Below the pieces are notes generated by a model that saw only the letters and a program-made list of their open reading frames with translations, had not been told where the DNA came from and did not search any database. Positions 1 through 8,694 of a stretch of 64,000 bases of DNA are shown one piece after another. The translations under genes were made by a program, and so were the position numbers. Numbering within the stretch: the first letter of the stretch is position 1; every line of letters starts with the position of its first letter. Source of the DNA: Bacteroidota bacterium (lineage in GTDB: Bacteria; Bacteroidota; Bacteroidia; Chitinophagales; Chitinophagaceae); contig JAFDXO010000083.1 of assembly GCA_018267925.1 (NCBI GenBank), positions 1 through 64,000 of the forward strand, given 5' to 3'.

Positions 1-696
1 CTGAGAACAAAAAGTGGCGTACCTACTCCCCGTCTGAACATTGGTGTAACATGCTACATCACACCAAACGTTTAATTGCCCAGCTATATTTACGTGTTTG
101 CCTCGAATCGGATTATACAAAGACCCTGAGTTGATATCACCAACATTGTACATTACTTTGTTGTTTTCCACCCAACTCACGGCAAACTCATACATACCCG
201 GCAAACCATTCACTTTATTGTTTGCATTCGACCACATATCTATGTGAGGCAATACGGACGATAGATTGTAAATTGTACCCACCCCAGTGGTAGTTAATGA
301 AAATGATCCAGTAGGTTTAATAGAAAAAGCTGGTGTACCCACTCCATTTAGCGTAAAAAACCAAATGGTAGGAATAGAATTTGAAGAAATAGCCACTACT
401 GCAACCCGATATTCCGTAGGAATATCCGTACCTCCGCGTACATTACCCAACACAATGTCGGGCAACACACCGGGTAATCCGTAATGAATAGTATGTCCCG
501 CGCCGTCTTCAAAATACAAATGGGTGTTGAAAGTGCCTACACCCTCATCCCATGCAATTGCTTTGATAAAATTCCCCATGCCATCGTTAAGCATATCGCA
601 ATTGATGTTAGGAGAGGTTGAAAAATTTACAGGTGAAACTACCTGATCCGGCAGTGTGGGGTTCACAAACACTTGTGCATGAGCGGAAGTAGTCAT
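1..696 (-). CDS. Secreted surface protein, 5' part only (runs off window)
   Basis: The reverse-strand frame is open from the ATG at 696 to the window edge (232 codons) and begins MTTSAHAQVFVNP. The residues up to AHAQ look like the end of a signal peptide whose start is missing. A better start is the ATG at 742 (MRKTLIKIAMWGG), a typical positively charged hydrophobic signal segment, but that frame is shifted by one base at the run of ten C at 702-711. With nine bases the two frames would join into one signal peptide ending AHA|Q. The mature part is rich in Gly, Asn, Thr and Val, with segments such as GVLPDIVLGNVRGG, like Bacteroidota surface adhesin-type proteins. Any C-terminal sorting domain would lie outside the window. 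I do not recognise the family. Confidence 0.6.
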   Translation of the reverse strand, partial: MTTSAHAQVFVNPTLPDQVVSPVNFSTSPNINCDMLNDGMGNFIKAIAWDEGVGTFNTHLYFEDGAGHTIHYGLPGVLPDIVLGNVRGGTDIPTEYRVAVVAISSNSIPTIWFFTLNGVGTPAFSIKPTGSFSLTTTGVGTIYNLSSVLPHIDMWSNANNKVNGLPGMYEFAVSWVENNKVMYNVGDINSGSLYNPIRGKHVNIAGQLNVWCDVACYTNVQTGSRYATFCSQ

Positions 697-701
697 AATT
701 A

Positions 702-711
702 CCCCCCCCCC
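702..711. repeat. Homopolymer tract of ten C (G on the coding strand)
   Basis: Ten consecutive C lie inside the signal-peptide region of the reverse-strand surface protein gene. The tract separates the ATG at 742 from the downstream reading frame by one base. Such tracts can slip during replication, and they also cause sequencing and assembly errors. Confidence 0.9.
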
Positions 712-901
712 ACATGGCAATTTTAATTAATGTCTTTCTCATTTTCTAGATTATTTGTTGGGTTAATGGAAAAATGTAACCTAAAGGTAAAAAAAAATAA
801 TTGGAAATGCAAAATAGTTTTTTCATGCTCAAGGCTACAAAAGTCAAATAAGCTGCTTGTCAATTTTTATCAGATAGGTGCGGTTAGTGCGAAGGATAAA
901 G

Positions 902-909
902 TACCTTTG
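902..909 (+). promoter_or_regulatory. -7 promoter element upstream of dxr
   Basis: TACCTTTG matches the Bacteroidota -7 consensus TAnnTTTG and lies 25 bases before the dxr start codon. I see no good -33 TTTG at the expected distance. Confidence 0.45.
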
Positions 910-934
910 CCCGTTCAAAAATAAATATACACGG

Positions 935-2104
935 ATGAAGCGTTTAGCCATACTTGGCTCAACAGGATCAATAGGTACTCAAGCTCTGGAGGTAATTGCT
1001 GCCCATCCGGAATTATTTGCAGTTGAGGTTTTGAGCGCACATAGCAATGCTGTGTTGCTGACAGAACAAGCAAAGCGGTTTCGCCCTAATGCTGTTGTGG
1101 TAACAGATACTACAAAATATGAAGTGGTAAAAAGAGCCCTTTCTAATCTTCCCATCAAAGTTTTTTCCGGTGCGGAATCTCTTACCGAAGTGGTTCGTTG
1201 GGACTCGGTAGATACCGTATTAGGTGCTATTGTAGGCTTTGCCGGCTTACACTCTATACTTGCTGCCATAGATGCCGGAAAAGAGATTGCTTTAGCAAAC
1301 AAAGAAACCTTAGTGGTTGCAGGCGAAATAGTAATGGCTCATGCCGCAGAAAAGCGTGTGCGCATTATTCCGGTAGATAGCGAGCACTCCGCTATTTTTC
1401 AATGCTTGGCAGGAGAGAATTGGCATACGATTGAAAAAGTAATCTTGACCGCTTCAGGAGGTCCATTTTTAGGGAAAAAAACTAATTTTTTAGTTAACGT
1501 AAAGGCTTCTCATGCTTTGCAACACCCCAATTGGACAATGGGTGCAAAAATTACGATTGATAGTGCCACTTTGATGAATAAGGGATTGGAAATGATTGAA
1601 GCCAAATGGTTGTTTGGCTTGAAAAACGAGCAAGTGGAAGTGGTCATTCATCCCCAATCTATTTTGCATTCATTTGTGCAGTTTAATGATGGGTCTATCA
1701 AAGCGCAAATGGGCTTGCCCGACATGAAATTGCCTATTCAATATGCCTTGGCATTTCCACATCGCCTGCAAAATGATTTTAAGCGATTTAACTTTCGTGA
1801 TTTCAACAAACTAAGTTTTGATCAACCCGATTTGAAAACATTCCGTAACCTTGCCCTTGCTAAAGAAGCCATGGAAAAAGGTGGGAATATGCCCTGCATT
1901 CTTAATGCTGCTAACGAAATTGTAGTTCAAGCATTTCTAACCAATAGGGTGGGTTTCTTGGAAATGAGTGAAATGATTGAAAAAACAATGGAGAAAATCA
2001 GTTTTGTCAGTAGCCCCTCCCTTCAAGACTATGAACATAGCGATCACGAAGCACGCATTTATGCAGCTGAATTAGTGAAAAACGGACAACTTTCAGTTTA
2101 CTAA
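935..2104 (+). CDS. dxr: 1-deoxy-D-xylulose 5-phosphate reductoisomerase
   Basis: Converts 1-deoxy-D-xylulose 5-phosphate to 2-C-methyl-D-erythritol 4-phosphate with NADPH, the committed step of the MEP isoprenoid pathway (cytoplasmic). The 389-residue length is normal for the family. The NADPH-binding loop GSTGSIG is at residues 8-14, the conserved ANKE at 121-124, and the metal and substrate motif DSEH at about 148-151, followed later by MNKGLEMIEA. The frame is open upstream, but the ATG at 935 starts directly with the Rossmann strand MKRLAILG and follows a TACCTTTG promoter element. It is followed after 20 bases by rseP in the same direction, a common arrangement in Bacteroidota that suggests cotranscription. 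Confidence 0.96.
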   Translation: MKRLAILGSTGSIGTQALEVIAAHPELFAVEVLSAHSNAVLLTEQAKRFRPNAVVVTDTTKYEVVKRALSNLPIKVFSGAESLTEVVRWDSVDTVLGAIVGFAGLHSILAAIDAGKEIALANKETLVVAGEIVMAHAAEKRVRIIPVDSEHSAIFQCLAGENWHTIEKVILTASGGPFLGKKTNFLVNVKASHALQHPNWTMGAKITIDSATLMNKGLEMIEAKWLFGLKNEQVEVVIHPQSILHSFVQFNDGSIKAQMGLPDMKLPIQYALAFPHRLQNDFKRFNFRDFNKLSFDQPDLKTFRNLALAKEAMEKGGNMPCILNAANEIVVQAFLTNRVGFLEMSEMIEKTMEKISFVSSPSLQDYEHSDHEARIYAAELVKNGQLSVY

Positions 2105-2124
2105 TATTACTCGTCAACATACAC

Positions 2125-3510
2125 ATGCAACTACAAACCGTCTTATTATTATCCGGAGGCTGGGTTCAGGCTTTACAATTATTAGCTGCTCTTTCTCTAT
2201 TGATTTTACTTCATGAGTTTGGTCATTTTTTCTTTGCTCGCTTATTTAAAACTCGAGTTGAAAAATTCTACTTGTTTTTTGACTTTTTATTTCCGTTCCC
2301 CGGCCTGTTCAACTTCTCCCTATTTAAGAAGAAAAAAGGAGATACTGAATACGGCTTAGGTTGGTTTCCATTGGGTGGCTATGTAAAAATTGCCGGTATG
2401 GTGGACGAAAGCATGGACAAAGAACAAATGAATCAACCACCTCAACCCTGGGAATATCGTTCTAAAAAGGCTTGGCAACGTTTGTTTATCATGTTGGGAG
2501 GCATCATTATGAATGTACTGGTGGCTATTGGCATCTACATTGCTATGTTTTCCATTTGGGGCGAATCTTACCTTACTATGGACAATGCCCGATATGGAAT
2601 AGTTGCCGATTCATTGGCACAACAAGTGGGCTTTCGGGATGGTGATAAAATCATCAGTGTAGGCGGAAAAAAAATAGATCATTTCAATGAAATCATGGGT
2701 GAATTTATTTTTAATGATGCCAAGACTTTTGTTGTAGAAAGGGACGGAAAGCAAATGGATATTAATATTCCCTCTGGCACCATAGCTCAAATCATTGAAG
2801 CTAGAAAAAAGGGAAGTTTTATTTCCTTGCGTACACCCTTTTTGGTTGGTAAAGTGCAAAATGGTACAGCTGCCGGAAAAATGGGTTTACAATACGGCGA
2901 TAGCATCGTTTCTTTTAATGGTCAACCCATTGCCTTTTTTGATCAGTTGGAAGACCTAAAACAACAAGCAAAGGGTCATGAAATTACCATGATGATCATG
3001 CGTGAAGGCAAAACACTTGCCTTGACCGGAATTTTACCTGAAGATGGAATTTTAGGCTTTCAGGCAAATATCAACCCCGAACGCTACTTCAATCTTACAA
3101 CCGTTCATTACAACTTCTTCCAATCAATAGGCAAGGGCTTTATTGCCACTTTTGAAACATTTGGAAAGTATATTAAACAATTCAAGCTGATGTTTACATC
3201 GCCGGAAGTAAAATTCTCAAAAAGTGTGGGCGGTATTGTGAGCTTTGGTCAAATGTTTGATCCGGTATTCAGTTGGGCATCTTTTTTACAACTAACAGCC
3301 TTTGTTTCGATCATATTAGCTTTCATGAATCTTTTGCCCATTCCGGGTTTGGATGGAGGCTATGTTCTGTTCCTTATTTTTGAACTTATTACAGGAAAGA
3401 AAGTAAGCGATACCGTGATGGAGCGTGCTACCACTGTGGGTTTGGTGCTTTTGTTGGCATTGATGGTATATGCTAACGGAATGGATATTTTCAGGCTTTT
3501 TGGAAAATAG
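2125..3510 (+). CDS. rseP: Site-2 zinc metalloprotease RseP
   Basis: Intramembrane protease that cuts membrane-bound substrates, in known cases anti-sigma factors and signal-peptide remnants. HEFGH at residues 30-34 supplies the zinc ligands and the catalytic glutamate in the first membrane segment. The third ligand motif is GLDGG at about residue 410, in a C-terminal membrane segment. Between them lie two PDZ-like stretches (about 190-250 and 265-330). Its 461 residues fit the family. It follows dxr by 20 bases. Substrates are not evident here: the window's two ECF-type sigma genes have no recognisable adjacent anti-sigma gene. Confidence 0.94.
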   Translation: MQLQTVLLLSGGWVQALQLLAALSLLILLHEFGHFFFARLFKTRVEKFYLFFDFLFPFPGLFNFSLFKKKKGDTEYGLGWFPLGGYVKIAGMVDESMDKEQMNQPPQPWEYRSKKAWQRLFIMLGGIIMNVLVAIGIYIAMFSIWGESYLTMDNARYGIVADSLAQQVGFRDGDKIISVGGKKIDHFNEIMGEFIFNDAKTFVVERDGKQMDINIPSGTIAQIIEARKKGSFISLRTPFLVGKVQNGTAAGKMGLQYGDSIVSFNGQPIAFFDQLEDLKQQAKGHEITMMIMREGKTLALTGILPEDGILGFQANINPERYFNLTTVHYNFFQSIGKGFIATFETFGKYIKQFKLMFTSPEVKFSKSVGGIVSFGQMFDPVFSWASFLQLTAFVSIILAFMNLLPIPGLDGGYVLFLIFELITGKKVSDTVMERATTVGLVLLLALMVYANGMDIFRLFGK

Positions 3511-3516
3511 ATTTGC

Positions 3517-4374
3517 TTATTGAGGTCTGGAGTGCTTCCAGCGTTTGTGTGTCCACAGCCAATTATCGGGCTGCTGATGCAATTGTGTTTCTACAAATGA
3601 AACATAGGCTTGAAGCACATTTCCTAACTCAACTTGCGAAGCATCATCACAAAATTTGCTTAGGTTGATTTGGTAATAGCCCCTCCGAATTTTCTTAATG
3701 CCTGCAAACACAACAGCTGCTTTTGCTCGGCGTGCCATGTGTTCCGGACCTCGGAAAAACGGGGCTTCTCTATTCATAAACGAAAGCCAAGCGGCCGTCT
3801 CTATTTGTGCCGGATTTTGGTCGGCAGCAAGTGCTAAAATGTATTGGCTATTTTTAAGTTGAGCAAAACCACTTTTCAGAGCTTTCATTGAAATCATCTT
3901 TGCGCCTGTGCGCGATCGAATGGTCAACATAAAACGATCAACCGCCTTGCTGGAAAGGGGTAAATAAACACAGTTGTATGGCTGAGGCGTATTAAACGGA
4001 CAAGCCGCATTTGCCCATTCCCAATTAAAGGTGTGACCAAGAATAGCGTATGTGTTTTTACCTTCTTTGGCTAAATTCTGAAACACATCCCAATTGCCCG
4101 TAAACCGGCGATTTAATGCAGCTTTCGAAATAGACAAAAGTTTAAGCGTTTCAATCCATTGATCACAAAAGTTATGATAAAATTTTTTTCGAATTAGCTT
4201 TAATTCTTCATCCGATTTTTCAGGAAAAGCATGTTTGAGATTGCTCCATACTATTTCCTTTCTATACCCGATTAAGTAATAGAGTACTCCGTAAACTGCA
4301 TCAGACAAAACATACAGCACTTTCAGCGGCAAAAGAGAAAGTGGATATAACAAGACTAATAATAGAAAATACAC
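3517..4374 (-). CDS. Lysophospholipid / lipid A-type acyltransferase (LpxL/HtrB family)
   Basis: Family members transfer an acyl chain to a lipid A precursor or a related lipid at the inner membrane. There is an N-terminal membrane anchor (about residues 1-35) and the catalytic H-x4-E motif in GHTFNWEW near residue 115. This is followed by the conserved region around RSRTGAKMI and the Asp-containing ALAADQNP. The 285-residue length is normal. The gene starts with GTG at 4374; no better in-frame ATG is near. It is convergent with rseP (6-base gap) and lies just downstream of the carbonic anhydrase gene. Which acyl acceptor it uses cannot be told from sequence alone. Confidence 0.85.
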   Translation of the reverse strand: MYFLLLVLLYPLSLLPLKVLYVLSDAVYGVLYYLIGYRKEIVWSNLKHAFPEKSDEELKLIRKKFYHNFCDQWIETLKLLSISKAALNRRFTGNWDVFQNLAKEGKNTYAILGHTFNWEWANAACPFNTPQPYNCVYLPLSSKAVDRFMLTIRSRTGAKMISMKALKSGFAQLKNSQYILALAADQNPAQIETAAWLSFMNREAPFFRGPEHMARRAKAAVVFAGIKKIRRGYYQINLSKFCDDASQVELGNVLQAYVSFVETQLHQQPDNWLWTHKRWKHSRPQ

Positions 4375-4395
4375 TCCCTAAGTTTAATTGTAAAA

Positions 4396-5064
4396 CTAAT
4401 ATCCGCTATCTTCATTCATATCAGATGGTATGGCAGTGAGGTCATAAATTTCTTGAATGTCTGTCAGAATTTTCTTAAAATCTATGTTTAAATCCTTGAG
4501 CAAACCCGTATGCAAATCAAATACCCATCCATGCACAATCGGATATCCATATTTGATGTAAGACTTTTGAACTGCCGCAGTCTTGATAACGTTGGTTGCT
4601 TGTTCTTTTACGTTAAGTTCTACTAATCTATTGTACCGTTCCTGTTCGTTTTGGATAGCTACTAATTCATCATGGTGCATTCTATAAACATCACGAATGG
4701 TGCGTAGCCATGGATTTAAAATGCCCATGTCTTTAGGGATCATGGCTGCTTTTACACCACCGCAATTATAATGTCCACAAACAACTATATGCTTTACCTG
4801 CAGATGACGTACTGCATAGTTGATTACCGACATCACATTCAAGTCAGTGTTGTTTACCAAATTAGCTACATTCCGATGCACAAATACTTCGCCGGAATCA
4901 AGTCCAATAATTTCATTAGCCGGTACCCGACTGTCAGAGCATCCTATATACATATAATCAGGGCTTTGGTCTTCGGCAAGTTTGGCAAAGAAATCGGGGT
5001 TAGAGCCGGTTTTGGAAGCTACCCAGGCCCGATTATTTTCAAATAGTTGGTCGTATGTGCTCAT
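4396..5064 (-). CDS. can: Beta-class carbonic anhydrase
   Basis: Interconverts CO2 and bicarbonate in the cytoplasm, supplying bicarbonate for carboxylations. Zinc ligands are visible as C42 and D44 in CSDSR and as H98 and C101 in CGHYNCGG, with the D44-R46 dyad intact. Its 222 residues are typical of the bacterial Can type. No signal peptide. It is divergent from the FAH-family hydrolase gene and followed by the acyltransferase gene after 21 bases. Confidence 0.93.
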   Translation of the reverse strand: MSTYDQLFENNRAWVASKTGSNPDFFAKLAEDQSPDYMYIGCSDSRVPANEIIGLDSGEVFVHRNVANLVNNTDLNVMSVINYAVRHLQVKHIVVCGHYNCGGVKAAMIPKDMGILNPWLRTIRDVYRMHHDELVAIQNEQERYNRLVELNVKEQATNVIKTAAVQKSYIKYGYPIVHGWVFDLHTGLLKDLNIDFKKILTDIQEIYDLTAIPSDMNEDSGY

Positions 5065-5117
5065 GAGTTGAATTTGACTACAATGATAAAACTTTAATCC
5101 CTATGGCTGCTAATTGA

Positions 5118-5125
5118 TAATTTTG
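5118..5125 (+). promoter_or_regulatory. -7 promoter element upstream of the FAH-family gene
   Basis: TAATTTTG fits TAnnTTTG and ends 24 bases before the ATG at 5150. A weak TTTA at 5093-5096 could serve as -33 with 21-base spacing. Confidence 0.4.
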
Positions 5126-5149
5126 CACCTTCAAATAATTAATTCCAGA

Positions 5150-6157
5150 ATGAAATTAGTAACCTACTTGCAGGATGGTAAAGAGCAACTTGCTTTTTGC
5201 ATAAACAACAACCTTTACAATACCAACTTGGCTAATCCTACACTTCCCGCTACCATGAAAGGATTGCTGGATAACTGGGAACAATTTATAGACTTAGCCA
5301 AGCAAACAAACGAAAACATTATTTCAGGGAAAAACAATACTCCTATTTCCGGCACGTTAACCACAGAAAAGATTCTGGCACCAGTTCCTCATCCTACTTC
5401 TTGCCGCGATGGATATGCTTTTCGTCAGCATGTAGCTGCTGCAAGGCGTAATAGAAAAGTAGAAATGATTCCTGAGTTTGATCAATATCCCATTTTCTAT
5501 TTTACCAATCACAATGCTATTCAAGGCCCAGGCGAAATTCCCTGTATGCCGGATCATTTTCAAAAACTCGATTTTGAGTTAGAAGCGGCAATCGTAATTT
5601 GTAAAAAAGGTCGAAACATCTCGGCAAAAGAAGCAGATAGCTACATTGGCGGCTACATGATTATGAATGATATGAGTGCGCGTGTATTGCAAATGGAGGA
5701 AATGTTGTTGAACCTCGGTCCGGCAAAAGGAAAAGATTTTTCAACGGTTATCGGACCTATGTTAGTTACACCGGATGAATTGGAATCTTACAAAATTGAG
5801 CCGAAACCAGGGCATGTGGGCAATCGTTATAACCTGACCATGACTTGTCGGGTAAATGGGATTGAAGTGAGCCGTGGAAATACGGGTGATATGGATTGGA
5901 CATTTGCCGAAATTGTAGAGCGATGTGCTTATGGAGCAGACATCCTGCCCGGAGATGTGATCGGTAGCGGCACCGTGGGTACCGGCTGCTTTTTGGAGTT
6001 AAACGGTACCGGATTACTAAACGATCCGAACTATAAAGTGCAATGGCTGCAACCCGGCGATGTGGTGGAAATGGAAATTGACGGGCTTGGGTTGCTTAAC
6101 AATACAATCATAGCTGAAAAGACCGACTGGAGTATTCTCGCACAAAAAAAGAAATAA
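5150..6157 (+). CDS. Fumarylacetoacetate hydrolase family protein
   Basis: Members hydrolyse C-C bonds of acylpyruvate-type or fumarylacetoacetate substrates with a bound divalent metal. The fold core is recognisable from DFELEAAIVICKKG (acidic metal ligands) through GGYMIMNDMSARVLQ to the C-terminal GDVIGSGTVGTGC. At 335 residues it is longer than the small FAHD1 type and near the larger FAH-like enzymes. The frame is open to 5114, but the ATG at 5150 (MKLVTYLQDG) is preferred: it follows a TAATTTTG promoter element and matches the normal N-terminus. A 106-residue unknown follows after 2 bases. Tyrosine degradation is the usual guess, but no other gene of that pathway is nearby. Confidence 0.85.
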   Translation: MKLVTYLQDGKEQLAFCINNNLYNTNLANPTLPATMKGLLDNWEQFIDLAKQTNENIISGKNNTPISGTLTTEKILAPVPHPTSCRDGYAFRQHVAAARRNRKVEMIPEFDQYPIFYFTNHNAIQGPGEIPCMPDHFQKLDFELEAAIVICKKGRNISAKEADSYIGGYMIMNDMSARVLQMEEMLLNLGPAKGKDFSTVIGPMLVTPDELESYKIEPKPGHVGNRYNLTMTCRVNGIEVSRGNTGDMDWTFAEIVERCAYGADILPGDVIGSGTVGTGCFLELNGTGLLNDPNYKVQWLQPGDVVEMEIDGLGLLNNTIIAEKTDWSILAQKKK

Positions 6158-6159
6158 TC

Positions 6160-6480
6160 ATGAGTCCAGATCAGCAGGCGGTGTATGAGGTACTTTCAAC
6201 AGATTTTCCTATTGTGCTGCCTGCTTTTCTTTCTGAAGAAACAATGATTGAGGCATTGGAAAAAGCAATTTCTTTTTTGTTAGAACGAAATCCAGAACGT
6301 TTTTTTCAACTAATGTATCGGTTGGATATTCCTGAAAAAAACTTGTTTTATGTTTTACATAATCAGGAAGGAGGTGTACATGATTTAGCTCATTTAATTT
6401 ACACCAGACAAGTAGAAAAAATTAGGCTTCGGAAAATCTTCAAAAGAGAAGATCCTATTGATCCGGAATTAGCTTGGTGA
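6160..6480 (+). CDS. Small conserved protein of unknown function (106 aa)
   Basis: I do not recognise this family. It is a soluble, acidic and helix-rich protein without signal peptide or membrane segment. It contains LPAFLSEETMIEALEKAI, then ERFFQLMYRLDIPEKN and a basic C-terminal stretch VEKIRLRKIFKRED. The ATG lies 2 bases after the FAH-family stop, so it is almost certainly cotranscribed with it. A linked role is possible but is only inferred from position. Confidence 0.7.
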   Translation: MSPDQQAVYEVLSTDFPIVLPAFLSEETMIEALEKAISFLLERNPERFFQLMYRLDIPEKNLFYVLHNQEGGVHDLAHLIYTRQVEKIRLRKIFKREDPIDPELAW

Positions 6481-6575
6481 TCGGGTTTGATAGAAATAAC
6501 TAATCTTGAAATAATGTCTTTTCGAGAGGATCACCTTGTAGTAAATGGTTTCGGGCAGACAGGTGTATGGTGATT

Positions 6576-7346
6576 TTAAAGACGCTCAACCATTCCTAAG
6601 CCAAACAACGCATAATCATACACAACCGGATCGCTATCGTTTAAGCATATCAATTGTTGTGTGAGAGAAACGGCATTTTTCCAAGTTGCTTTTTCATCCG
6701 GTAATAATTCTAAACGATGGGCCACCCTGGCTACGTGTACATCTAAAGGGCAAATCAGTTGAATCGGTTTTATCTTGTTCCATATCCCGAAATCAACGCC
6801 CTGTAAATCTTTTCTGACCATCCAACGCAAATACATGTTAAGCCTTTTGCAAGCAGCGTTTTTTTTTGGTGTGGCAATATGTTTTTCTGTTCTTGTTGGA
6901 TGTTCTTGTGAAAAAAAATAGTCTCGAAATCGAATGAGAGCAGGACCAACATTTACCTCTGAGTATTTTGAATCGGGTACAAAAGCATCTTCCAGCGAGG
7001 TGTAAGACTGGTAATGCCGTTGTAAAAATTCAATGAAATAGAGCAGATCGGTTGCATTAAAAGTGCGATGAGCAAAGTGCATAAAGGGCTTTAAATCCGA
7101 TGGCTTATGATGTAGTATGAATTGATACGGGGCATCGTCCATCCATTTCAAAATTCGATTGGCACTATTTATAATGCTTGTTCTATTTCCCCAAGCAAGT
7201 ATAGCAGCAAAAAATCCGCTTATTTCTATATCCTGCTTTTTGGAAAAACAATGTGGTACAGAAATAGGGTCAGCTTGAATAAATTCCGGACGATTATACA
7301 GCTCACACTTGGCATCCAGCAAGGTTTTGAGCTTTGTCAATTTCAT
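6576..7346 (-). CDS. TIGR02757 / DUF2400 family protein
   Basis: The sequence matches the family through QADPISVPHCFSKKQDIE, GFFAAILAWGNRTSI and the C-terminal CPLDVHVARVAHRL. These resemble a helix-hairpin-helix DNA-glycosylase-like fold, but no function is established. Its 256 residues are normal. The start MKLTKLKTLLDAKCELYN agrees with the family's beginning. It follows lysA in the same direction after 9 bases, so the two may share a transcript. Confidence 0.85.
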   Translation of the reverse strand: MKLTKLKTLLDAKCELYNRPEFIQADPISVPHCFSKKQDIEISGFFAAILAWGNRTSIINSANRILKWMDDAPYQFILHHKPSDLKPFMHFAHRTFNATDLLYFIEFLQRHYQSYTSLEDAFVPDSKYSEVNVGPALIRFRDYFFSQEHPTRTEKHIATPKKNAACKRLNMYLRWMVRKDLQGVDFGIWNKIKPIQLICPLDVHVARVAHRLELLPDEKATWKNAVSLTQQLICLNDSDPVVYDYALFGLGMVERL

Positions 7347-7355
7347 TTGGCAACC

Positions 7356-8570
7356 TTAAATCACTTCTATTTGATTTCGCATCAAATCTTCTTGAGTTTC
7401 GCGTGTTCGAATCAAGTGAAGCTTACCGTTGAGATATAATACTTCTGCTGGCTTTAGGCGAGAATTAAAGTTGCTGCTCATTTCAAATCCATACGCTCCG
7501 GCATTGTGAAACACTAATATATCGCCTTCTCTCACTTCAGTCAATACCCGATCCCAAGCAAAAGTATCGGTTTCACAAATGTTGCCAACTACCGTGTAAA
7601 TACGCTCAGCACCTTGTGGGTTGCTAATGTTAGAAATTCGGTGATACGCATCATAGAACATGGGTCGAATCAGGTGATTAAACCCCGAATTAACTCCTAC
7701 AAATACCGTTGCCGTAGTTTGTTTCACCACATTGGCCTTCACCAAAAAATATCCGCTTTCACTCACTAAATATTTACCCGGTTCAAACCAAATTTCTAAA
7801 GATCGGTTATAGTCCGCTTCAAACTCTTTTACTGCTTGTGTCAGCTTTTCACCCAAAGCAGCGACATCTGTTCCTTTATCACCATCTTTATAAGGCACTT
7901 TAAATCCACTTCCTAAATCTATAAAATCAAGCTCGGGGAAATGCTTGGCAGCACTAAACATCACCTCAAGGCTTTGCAAAAAAACATCCACATCTTTAAT
8001 CTCACTACCTGTGTGCATGTGCAATCCTTTTACATGAAGTTTTGTAGTCTTTACGATACGTTCAATATGACGCATTTGATGAATGGAAATACCAAACTTA
8101 CTATCAATGTGTCCGGTTGATATTTTATAGTTCCCACCTGCTTCAATATGCGGGTTGATACGAATGCAAACGGGGTATCCATTGCCAAACTTATTTCCAA
8201 ATTGTTCTAAGATGGAGATGTTATCAATATTGATATTGACACCTAATTGTTGTGCCTCAATAATTTCACTGAGGTCAACGCAATTGGGTGTAAATAAAAT
8301 TTGATTAGGTTCAAAACCCGCGTGCAGCCCCAGTTTTACTTCACCAATACTGACACAATCAAGGTTTGATCCAAGTGTGTGCATATAGCGTAAAATATTG
8401 ATGTTGGTTAGTGCTTTGCAAGCATAAAAAAAGCGGGTAGGATGATTTTTAAAGGCCATTTGCAACTGTTCAAATTGATGGGCAATTTGTTCAGCATGAT
8501 AGACATACAATGGAGTACCAAACTGATCGGCAGCAGCCATCAGTAATTCGTTGCTTAATGGTTGAAACAT
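7356..8570 (-). CDS. lysA: Diaminopimelate decarboxylase
   Basis: Decarboxylates meso-diaminopimelate to L-lysine, the last step of lysine synthesis, using pyridoxal phosphate. The PLP lysine is K52 in YACKALTN. Also visible are HIDSKFGIS, LHMHTGSEI, DLGSGFKVPY, EPGKYLVSESG and the CETDTF motif with the catalytic cysteine. The ATG at 8570 (MFQPLSNELL, 404 aa) is preferred to an upstream TTG at 8588. A possible TAATTTCG -7 element at 8577-8584 would put transcription start almost at the ATG. TIGR02757 follows closely. Confidence 0.94.
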   Translation of the reverse strand: MFQPLSNELLMAAADQFGTPLYVYHAEQIAHQFEQLQMAFKNHPTRFFYACKALTNINILRYMHTLGSNLDCVSIGEVKLGLHAGFEPNQILFTPNCVDLSEIIEAQQLGVNINIDNISILEQFGNKFGNGYPVCIRINPHIEAGGNYKISTGHIDSKFGISIHQMRHIERIVKTTKLHVKGLHMHTGSEIKDVDVFLQSLEVMFSAAKHFPELDFIDLGSGFKVPYKDGDKGTDVAALGEKLTQAVKEFEADYNRSLEIWFEPGKYLVSESGYFLVKANVVKQTTATVFVGVNSGFNHLIRPMFYDAYHRISNISNPQGAERIYTVVGNICETDTFAWDRVLTEVREGDILVFHNAGAYGFEMSSNFNSRLKPAEVLYLNGKLHLIRTRETQEDLMRNQIEVI

Positions 8571-8694
8571 AAGGCGCGAAATTAGCAAAAAAGCCGACGA
8601 TCATAATTGAAAGATAAATGCTAAAAATAAACGACAAGGGTTTCCGATCGCAACAAAAGACCTAAATTGGCAACCGCTAAAAGTAATTTTATTC

